64,000 nucleotides of DNA, taken from contig QLIY01000247.1 of the NCBI GenBank assembly GCA_003260075.1, positions 62,580 to 126,579 of the forward strand, in the 5' to 3' direction. Positions within the stretch are counted from its first letter, which is position 1, and each line of letters starts with the position of its first letter. Under the pieces are notes generated by a model that was not told where the DNA came from, searched no databases, and saw nothing but the letters and a program-made list of their open reading frames with translations. Shown here one piece after another: positions 51,201 to 62,100 of this stretch. Source of the DNA: Phallusia mammillata (Eukaryota > Chordata > Ascidiacea > Phlebobranchia > Ascidiidae). The translations under genes and the position numbers were made by a program.

Positions 51201-54200
51201 ATAACGGTGCATTTTAACGTGTGTAATTGATGTGGCTGTCATTTGAACAATAAAGCATGTCGCTTTTTACTTTCATTTGGGCCGTCATTTTTATCATTAA
51301 ATGTATTACCTTACATTTGAAAAGAATAACGTTACTATTGCCAATAAGGTGACAACGAACTAGTGTGGCAATATGATTATTTAGCAAATTTGGTTTTGTA
51401 AACATTGTTGTCTATCTCGTTGCTTGGTTGCCAACTGTCAAAGTGTACAATCCACAAAAATGGAGACACGCACGAACCGAGGTTGGAACAGGAAATTGCA
51501 GGCCGCACTCGCAAAGGCCCTTTCATGTAAACGCCGCATTATATCACACTGTAGCCATATGCAGTAAAGCATGACTGCTGGTGGCCCTAACTACTGTCTG
51601 CAGGCTGTGCTTGCATGAAAAACCGTGCGACTGGAAGGTTACGTTGTGCAAAGCAGGATATGTTATGGCTTGATCTTATTTCAAAGTTTAGTTGTGTGTA
51701 GCTATAGGCATAAGTTGGCAGTGCAATAGGAGTCGAATGGCGTTAAGCAGTGATTGGCCTTTCTGTTTTCCAAAGTGTTTCTTAAGACTAGTATAACATC
51801 AGTGAAATATGTAGTGTGTCAAAAAGCAGTGTTTGATTACTCTTGGGCATTGGCCGTGTTTTAGTCAATAGTTTGTCAGTTAAACAATCATACAAATACA
51901 GTGACAAAGTTGGGAAAGCGATTGTTTGGTGAGGTAACCTGTTCGTTAATGTTTTGTACACAAGCCTGGAGACAAAAAAAGTCGCGTAAAACATATCAAT
52001 AGTAAGTTCTCAAACTTACATGGCAGTTGTACATAAATAGTATGCTAAAAAAATGTCTTAAAATGTAGTCAATATCCTTATAGGCAGTGATTACACAGAG
52101 GAAAGGTCCAGAAGTACCCTGTGCACATCTTGCAATAAACAAACTGGCCGGAAATATATCATCTGTTAAACTGTCGTTTTTAACCAGAAGTTGCTGAGTA
52201 ACGACAGCAAAAGGCAAAAGGCAAAAGGCAAAAGGCGGAAGTCAAACTCTGTATAAAGTTACTGTAAAATGTTCAACAAGTGATTAAGCGGCACCTAACA
52301 AGTGGTTACTGCAGAAAACATAAGTAACGAATTTCTACATAAACACATACAACATCGTTCGGCTTTAGTAAGATCATGGAAAGATAAACAGTGTAGGCGT
52401 TGAGTTGAAACTGAAAGAATCCAAAAACGCGGTAAAGTGTAACAAAGTGGATTGTGTTTGTTTAAGTTAGTTAGAACTTTAGTAAACAACAGTATTTGTA
52501 GGATAGCATACGTTCCAAATTTTAACTAAACTAAATCTTTTTTTTACCTAACATGATTTAGAATTTGTTACCAGTATTCCTACAGAGTCCAGCATTTCAC
52601 AGAATTATTTGTTAGGTAGCTTTTTCATCATACTTGCCATACTTCAATTTTTTATGGCGTGATTTTAATATCCTTGCCAACGATCGTTCATGCTTGACAA
52701 CGTTCCAATGAACAATTAATTCTAGAATTTGCGGTCACCATGAGTATGACGTCGTTCCTGGTGATAGCTATTGTTTCTTAGTTCTTTCTGCGTCGCTGCT
52801 TAATCATGGGGGAATGTGTTTAGGTACAACAATAGCGTTGGGCTTAAGATAGTGTCTGTAGCATGCGGTGGTAACTAAATAACTGATTTTAAATCTGGTT
52901 TGCCTAATGTTTTTCACTGTGAGTTTTGTAAAATCACTCAAAAAAGTGAAAGATATATCTGCAATGTAGGTTCTATACGTTTACAAGTTTCAGAAAGGAA
53001 CTTTTACCCTGACTTTATCAAGGTATCCGACAGATATTTTTGATTTTCACTTACAACTTGGTTAGTAAAATCTCTGTCGATTTAGTATTGTCGTGTCCAG
53101 TTCATGAAGCTATTCTAGGCCTACGTGATAATTTAGGTTAAGTTTGATTTGTGGTAAAACTAGTAGAAAAACAACACAGTAATTACCAAGCCGCTAATAT
53201 ATCGTTAGATTTATATGAAAAAATGTCTCCGTTTAAGTTCCATTGCACTATAGTTGCATCATGGTTACATTTTATATGTAATCAACGAGTTTTAGCTGTG
53301 AATTGATATTCTTGGCTTTGCTTGCATATAAATGGCACACTTATAGGTCAATGTGGCTCTTATTGGGTGGCAGTAATTGTGGACAAAATATTTCGTTTCA
53401 CACTAGCTAAACAGCTAGAGTAAAAACTATTTTAAATGCTTTGACATAAATTATTACCATTTAGTCGATGTAGTGTATCCACCAGTTATATATAAAAAGT
53501 GCTATTATTTGCCACTGGACCATTACGCTGTAAAACCAAGTTCTAAATTTGAATTCTATTTTATCTCACAACGGATTTGGGTTTTCCGAAAAACGAAGAA
53601 TGTCTCGCTTTCTAATCCGCCTATCCCTCGACCGCAGTAAAATAGAACCACAGTTAAGTCGTATTAGCATACAACGTCGCCCGTTATAGGTTGTATTTTC
53701 CAGCTCAGTCGCCTTCAAGACGTTTACGTTACACGTTGTCACTTCATGAACGGTCTGACTCGTGTCTAAATTAGCCTTGTCGATCGATCAGTGAAATTTC
53801 GGTCAACTTTTGATCAATGCATGCGATGATGCTAACATGTACGTGATCTTTAACTTTGGCAAGGTCATGTCACTATTTTTGTATACTATACTTCATTTGT
53901 TTACAAAATGAAAATTGGATGGAAAGTCACCGACTGCAAGGTTTCAAAGCTGAAAAATTCTTGATCAGTACACAACTATTAGGCAATGGTTTCAAAAGAT
54001 GTACATTTTCTTGAATCAGGAATCTGATGGTACAAGCCAGGCAAAATGTTTATTAATAACCATACGGACTGATTTTGTTTTTCACAAGGATTTAAAGCTC
54101 AAGGGTGTATATTACTCAGGTATTCGTCCACTTAAGTGTAGATCAATATTTAATATTTGGGCTCTTCTGGTAATATCCTCATCCTAATAATCAATATTTG

Positions 54201-56116
54201 TTTATTTGGGCCGTCATTTGTAAGTTTCAAATGGCTAATACGGCAGCTCGGAAAAAGCTCTGAGCATTATGGTAATTTAAACAGTTTTATTAACCTGGTT
54301 GTTTTATGTACCTTTGCTCAAACAGCTCTGCCCGTTTGCCATTGCCCTGCGTACATTAGACATGCCATTTTTAAGAGGAAGTGATTGTTACTCAACTTAA
54401 ACAAATAAACAAAACGTTTGAGAGGAAACCGTACTTCCACCCCAGTGCTTGTAATATACAGGTCTTGTGTGCAAAATTTTTCCAGTAAAACCAAGAACAT
54501 TTTTTGTCTGCAATCCCCACTGGTCATAGGGTAATCACTTCGTCACACAAATTCCCTGTAAAACTGTGGCAACGTACATAACACGACCGGAAAAGTTTCA
54601 CGCCTAAGTTACTTTCCTACGACCTATTATTAATAACATCCACTTTGTATAATTCTAGGCTAAATATAACTGGAATATCCTTAAACAGACACTTGCAAAA
54701 GTCATATCAAGAACTTTTTTTAAGGTGAAATTAAACAATCTTTTTACTTGTCGTGTGTCACATAGCAACTGTTAAATAAGTTCATTATGGGTCCTCTTCC
54801 ATGATATTCCACCTTTCTAGTTAGAAAGCATTAAAGGAGATTTTAACTAACAATAGCCGTTAGTTCAATTCGAATCCAACATTGTTGCTTATCGCAATTA
54901 TGTGTGATCAAATGCCTACTTCGAGGCATTTACTAATCTTAAACTACGGCTGTTCGCGAAATGGAAGCATGGTAATTGGGAAATCGTTTAAATTAGCAAC
55001 ATAGCCACTTCAGGAAAATGACACTGTTTAGGTTTCCGAACGGGGCATTTGTATTGAACTTTCACCTTAGAAAGTGCAGGCCAACATGAATCAGTGTTTT
55101 CTAAACTTACAAATTCAGTCATAGATAAAGCATGTGAAGGACAAAAATATCTAAGCGCTACTAAGAATTTGATTAATTGTTTTTCGGCACATGACAGGAA
55201 GAGCGGACCCCATGACTTTCAGTTCGATGGAGCTTCAGATATTATAGTTATTACCTACTTATAAGATGGGGTAGTTTGTATTCAGTGGTTGTGCACATGC
55301 ATAATATCGTTATGTAAGTGCATCTATAAGAATGTGTGGAATTTGCGAGAGTAGAATCTTTGATTATCGTATTTCTGACCCGTGTTCAGCCAGCCATGTT
55401 CTTATTCTACTCTTGAACTAGTTCGATGTTTTCAAGCAACACACACATGCTGCATAGGGACTAACTTTCCAGTTTGCAAGAATTTGCAACAAGGCAACTT
55501 AGAAAATTCGTACATCTTGGCCTTGTATCAGTTACTACGCATTGTTTGCATTTTGAAATCAATTCCAATTTAGCTGCTACACTTTTATTGTGTGCAGTTA
55601 GGTTTGGACTAATTTTCTTGATGTAACATTGGTTTGTTGTGCAAAAGCTCAAATGCAACTGCTGGAAATATGCTGAATGCTAAAATACATCTGCAACCGC
55701 AAAATCAGATTTTCGCTACTTGAAGAAACCCATTGTTTTGGTCGCGACTTATCTTAAGGACATTATAGCCTTTGGGCTTTAGCACAAAGTTTCAGGTTTA
55801 TTGCCAAAGTTTTTTCATATTTAACATATACTTAGAGGTTTTTATTGTTGGATATAGTTTCAGAGTGGAAAGATGTGTTCGATTATTTCGATAGTGTCAG
55901 GATTGTTATTGCCACCATAATATTTGGACAATAAGCAGGCAGGAAAGAGCTTTTCCATGTTACGCCGTGTTGTGCATGGATTGCTTGGAAGGTATTCAAC
56001 AGTGCATTGGAACTTATATTTGCGAAATTGTTGATTAGGTCGGACAGTGCGCATCACTTGAACTGTAATATGTCTTCATGTTAATTAGCAAATCTGCTTC
56101 AAGCTACTTTTTTGTC

Positions 56117-56157
<41 letters not shown>

Positions 56158-59100
56158 TGCTTCAAGCTACTTTTTTGTCAATGTGACTCTTTTACTGTAA
56201 AAATTAAAACTAGCTGGTTAGCTGGTTTTCGATTTAGCTTGGTTTAGAGATGTTAAAGAAACCGTATTTTACAATACTGAAAAGATTTAGAGTGTAGCTG
56301 CAAACCGTGCACACTGTCTCGGCCTATTCAGTCTCATCACTCAAGCTGATAACAAGGCATTGGCGTATGGTCTAGTATAGCCAAAAAGTAACAGACTAAA
56401 AAGCACCCTTGTATAGGATGTGACATTTTATACACTATAGCAAACGTTGCCGAAATATTGTGTATTCTTCGTGGGCTTGGCCCGTTTTTCAAAGTTATTC
56501 TTCTTGCAATGTGACAGTTATAAACGTGAAAAGTGTACTTGTGGCGTCATGAAACATACAGAAAGTTTGCCGGAAAACGAAACTGGTTACGGTCAAACCG
56601 TGGAGCTCCAGAGGATGTCACATACTTTCGACTATACGTAATCTTTAAAAAACATTCTCTTTGGTTGGGTAGATAGTAGTGAGAACTATGTGGGATATTT
56701 AACATAATGTTTACCTTTGATTCCATGCAGATTTAACGTTAAATCTCCAAATCATTTACACTAAATTAAAAACCACAAAAATGTCACTGCAATTTAAACG
56801 TCCTTCGAAGGAAAGTTGAATCCAAGATGGCTACTAAAATGGACACTATTATTTCTGCCCTCGACCGTGACGAACTCGATCACGTGATGGCGGTGCTCAA
56901 CCGTGACCGAGGCTTGCGTGACCGGGACCAGGAGAGGTTGGTTCGACTCAGAATGGACCTGGTCCGGGAAAAACGCAATGGGGCTTTAGTCGTGGGGCAG
57001 AATTATCACCGCGACCCAAATTCTCGCTGCGCGCGTTGCCTGGGTGCTTTGGACCTATACGACCGGTGGGATAAACAAAAGGCGAGATGTTTTCTATGCA
57101 AACATCTCATCTGCAAAAAGTGTCGTGTTACAAAATGGAGGACGGAGTGGGAAGAGACGAGCGCCTTGATGCACGAAAAGGAGAATAAAAGAGAAATAGT
57201 TACGTCGAGTGCTCCTGTTTCTCCTGCAAGGAGCTTGGATAGACCGATCATAAAATCGGTTGCGGACGCCATGACTCAAACTGAAGTCAGCTGTGGCCCA
57301 CTACAGACGAACTGCCCTCTATGTGGTGAAATAAGAGAGGCTACCCCAGAAAAAAGCAAGCGGAAATCTACTACTGGTAGAAGGTCAATAGAAAAGTCTA
57401 CGAAGAAAAAGAAAAAATCGAGCAGGTCAAAACAAAACGATGAGACGAACGTTGCTGTATCTCAAACCAGAAGGAGTAAAACGCCGAAGGAAAATGCCAA
57501 TTCGCTTTCAAATCAGGTCGATCACTCTAGTAGCTCTTCAGTTGCAACACAAAACTTACTAGAATCCCCTAAGAGGCGAACAGAACGATCAAGTACATTC
57601 TCGGGTCCACAAAGCACCACCGAAAATACACGAAATTTTTCCTTACTTGAAAGACGCCATTCTTCGTCACCTAAACGTGAAATCGTAAATGCGTTTAATC
57701 GGCCAGAGCTAAAATCAACTATAGCTATAGCTCAAGCGGTAATGAGATCGTCCAGCATTCGCCCTGACTTCTCGCACAGTAAAAAGATATCTCCCAGCCT
57801 AGGGAGTTCGTTTAAGAAAGTTGAACCTAAAAGTAAAGTGTCAAATCCCTTTGAGGACGGTTACAAGGATCCGGAATCTCCTGAAAAGAGTCTTCATGAA
57901 CACGACTCCCATAGGACAGGGGAAAGGGTAAATCCATTTTCCAGGTCTGCAAGACCAAGCTCGTGGAGGAATTCACATAGACGGCATCAAGTGTCAGACT
58001 CTTTAAATCCGTTTGCAAATGGCGAAAGCAAAGATGAAGATGGGGACGATCAAGTTGTAAAACTTAAACGACTTGACAGCACCGACTCGTTAAACCCTTT
58101 TTTAGTAAGCGATGAAGAGGAGGGTACAAATCAACATACATCAGTAGCAGATTCCGATAGTAAGCATTCCTTAAATACTTCCGATCCTTTGCTTCCACCA
58201 AGTTCTTCCGACCAGCAGGATGTTGCCAAAACGAAAGACAAGCTCCAAACCACTGAAAACCTGAGCAGCAAGCCACCCACCTCGCCAAATCCAGCTCATC
58301 GCTTTCTTATGATGGCTGGGATGACACCTCGAACCCCTAACCCTCCTGCTCAAAAGCGAGCACCCCATAAACCCTTCCTGACTCCGACTCTTCCAAGAAG
58401 CAGAAAACTTGACTTTAGCTCTTTTCGGATAACTCCAAACAACAGTGGCGATGTTTCTCGCCGAAAAGTCTCTACCGAGAGCCTACTTTCCTCCAGTTTT
58501 TCGGAGTTTAAAAGTTCACTTAAGCTTCCCTCGATATCATTACTGCCACGGAGGCAAGATGACAGCATCCCGTCTGCCATTAAAGAGCAAAGTCCAGAAA
58601 AATCTGTGCCCGAGAACCAGGAGATTTCAGACGAAGTTGAAGAGACCGAGCTAGAGAAAGAAGAAGATCAAACGGATTTAAAACCAATCGTTTTCAAAAA
58701 GATGTCGGAGTTGGACGAAAGTGACAACGAAAGCGAGACTGTTACTCCTTCCACGGAAAGTTTAAGCGATGGCAATAAACTTGAATTGAGCGACGATGAA
58801 AGTTTAGAGGAAGTCACTGCGTCATCGTCTTCCGAAGAGGAAGATTCGGAAAGCAGCGGTTCTGAGTCTGAATATGATAGAGAAGAGGAAAGCACGGACG
58901 ACCCAAATCTGCTGAATGTTAATTCGTCATTTGACGACGCGAGAAACAAACTTAAATGGGAAAATACAAAAACATCTGTAGGACGCTCTTTATCTGAATC
59001 CGCTGTTTGTACATTGCTATCATCAGCTCTTCCACGTTCTCAAAACCATCAGGGAAGCGTTGAGGACTTGGCAGAGAGCGACTACAGTTCAGAGGTCGGT

Positions 59101-62100
59101 TCTCACGTGACCAGTGACGCAATGGAGGCAGACCTCGACGACAGTGACGTGTCACCAATCAGACGAAACCTGTACAGCAAACACTTACGATCGATTCAGC
59201 ATCATAAGAACGTTGAAGACGGCCAAGATCCCCCGAGCAGAAAAAGCACCAGGGACAGCGGGTATATGACCCCAGATGAGGTGAAGCTGAGACGAAGTCC
59301 TTCACATAAACCTGCGCGGGCTTTGGGCCCTGTGGAGCGGAGAGCAAGTAAACGATACGCCGTGGATAATATAAGCCAATCTGTGGATACTAGTGGTGAC
59401 AGATCCGACACTGAATCCGTAAAATCGGATTTAAGCAACGCGTCGCGTCTTAGCCTTCCAACACTGCAATCGATAATCTTTGCAAACAAGTCGATCACAG
59501 GTTTCGTTCCTCCTGAATGGATCTGTCGGGTCTGTTTCAAAACTCTTGAAATGCAGAAAAAATCTGGGGATTGGTTTAAAGTTGTGTCCAAACAGGATGG
59601 TACAAAATATCAGCAAAAACAGAAAAAGCAACGACATTCAGTGGCATCTATTCCACCTCCATGCGTTGCCAGAGCGCGCCAAAGAGCTGTACTTACACCA
59701 GCAAGACCACCTGTGCGGGCCTCTAGTTTTACCCAACCCAATCAAATAAAGTCTCAGGAACAAAGGCCTATTACCCGCAGCGCATCGGCGTCGTATGTTA
59801 GACACAGGACGTTTAAACCTCGGGCCCAGGCCTTACAAGCTGAGCATTTGTCTATGAGCCCAGTATACCAGGCTCTCACTACTGAAGCCTCGAAGAAAAG
59901 GTGGATTCCCTCAAATGACAAGCCACCGGTTTCAGAGAAAATGCGAGCGGAACTTGTCAAGATTGTACCAGGTCGATTTTGATAGAAATCCTGGGCTTTA
60001 TCTAAGCCGATAGCTTTATCCAACTAAGTTGTTTTTGTCATAGGCCGAGTAATGGTTAGGCTAAACAGCAGATGTGGTTTCATACGACCTCTCGTCCGTA
60101 ATTAGGCCAAAAGGCATACTTCGCAGAAAAAGTAAAAAATAAAGGAAGCATTGGCCATCTTACACAAATCGTTATAATCACTCAGAAGTTTATCGGTATA
60201 TTATCGTTTTTTTTCAGCAAAATTTATTGTTTAACATTGGGAAAGCCTGATTGTGAACCAAGTCATTTATTGTTGATTATAGAATTTCAGTCTTATGAAC
60301 ATTAAAATTGCTGAACATACACAAAATACAATATTCTGTTTGAGTACAATAAGTTTTGCAATTTGGTGCTATACAGTCCAATGAATGTTTAAACGTTTCA
60401 CGATTATTTGAGTTCTGCTAAGTATTCCACCGGTAATTCAGTTATAACAGTCACTGGAGTTACCAGATTTGTTCCTTAACATTGTCTAAATTCAATACAA
60501 ACCTTCAACTGTTTTGAAAACGAGCTTTTGTAACAGAACCTCCTCCCGATAGCGGAACATCAAAATACGCGAAGAAAAAGTCCACATCGTCGCAGAATTC
60601 AATTAAACCAGCCGAGGTTACCGATGGACCACGTGACACCACGGTTGTCAGGGGCAATCCAATCAGCTTGTGTTGCGCTCTAACCGGAACTTCCCCATTG
60701 AAGGTGGTATGGAGGAAAGGTCGAGACGAGGTGAGTTGGTTTTGTTATAAGTCATGAGGTTTGGGTTCGAATCCTACTGCGCTGCATTTCTTCAGAGATT
60801 TACCAGAAAGTACTTTTACCAGAAATTTAGAAAATACTAAATTTTTTTTGTCTGTAGGCAATTTTATTGTAACTTAAATGGGTTGCAATGCCACGTTCCT
60901 ACTTAATGTTGCAAATAAGTGGCAATGATGTTGTTAGTTATTATTGGTAATCGAAAAAAAGTATAGCAACATATATTGGCAACTGTTTTACCAATGTTAA
61001 GTTTTTGCTATCTTATTCGGAAAAACTCCAAACATAACTATAATCAACTTACGGTTAGGTTAGTGTTTTTAATGCACTCAAAACACACTCTTAATACCAC
61101 ATACATGTTTAAAGAAACCTGTTTCACACTTCAAGAACCCTAAACAAATAACATATCACCATGTCTTGTATTTAGATCAAACACAGTAGTCAGTGCAATA
61201 TCGAGACCACAAGGTTTCTCTCGGCTCTTACTATTGCAAAGAGTGAACGAGATGACTCAGGCTGTTATACTCTACAAGTCACAAACTCAGCTGGCGTTGA
61301 TCAGTTCTCTGTCAGTGTGAAAGTTGTCGGTAAGTGATGACATTTTTAAAACTAAGAATTACTAAGTTGTATATTTGTGCCAAATTGAATACGGTTATTG
61401 TATTTGTGTGGCATCGCCACAATCTTGCCCACTTTTCAAGATTGCTTAAAAAATGTCATGATTTTATTTGAAGAACGTGCAATACCAGGATGGTGTTAAC
61501 CTGCAAAATTAAAAAAAAATTGTTATCCCAAAAATCATAATTCAAAATCGCACTACCCTTTAGACTGCAAAGCAAAAATGATTATTTTTTCTTAGGTGCA
61601 CAATGTACGGTTTTAGATATACTGTGCAAAAAGATACAGGCCAATATTTTAGTGTAAAGCAAAGCACAAACCACGGTTTTATTTCATCTAAAGATTACAA
61701 AAGAAACTGTCGAAACGTTGTGATGTTTTACACTCAAATACTGGCTTGTACCGTTTTGCTCAGATTCTTTTTACGTTTTCTGATCTTGTGGTGAGTTCAA
61801 GGCAGTAGTATGAAAGACAGAAATGTGCGCCACAAGTGAAGCACATGTCCAATAGTGTAACCTTTCAATACACATATTACATTAACGCCACGCGTTTCTA
61901 GTTTCATTGTATAACGGGTACAACCAAGTCGTTATTGATTACAGAGCGCAGCGCAGTGCGTTTTCAGTTCACAAGAACATCTATATTTGGCGTAATACTG
62001 GTAGACAGCGATATATAATGTTGCTTATATTGATGTTAAGTGCAACCTTATTTATTGATTTTTCAAATAAAAAAATAACCTGATAAATAATTCAATCTAA

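Larger units (their letters stand above)
48882..56720. other. MYLK intron 32, part upstream of nested gene
   Basis: Mostly AT-rich sequence without a supported exon on either strand; the stretch 48.9-49.5 kb is less AT-rich. It contains MITE family A at 51157-51303, a decayed relative near 54110-54240, a (CAAAAGG)4 microsatellite at 52208-52236, and a C38 tract with flanking 25-bp repeats at 56093-56180. Confidence 0.65.

Noticed and set aside
60440..61330. Assigning exons 33-37 to the nested Rab-effector gene
   Set aside because: The nested ORF ends with TGA and has its own AATAAA, while exon 32 (phase 1) joins exon 33 in frame and gives the Ig13-Ig14-FN3 order of MYLK.
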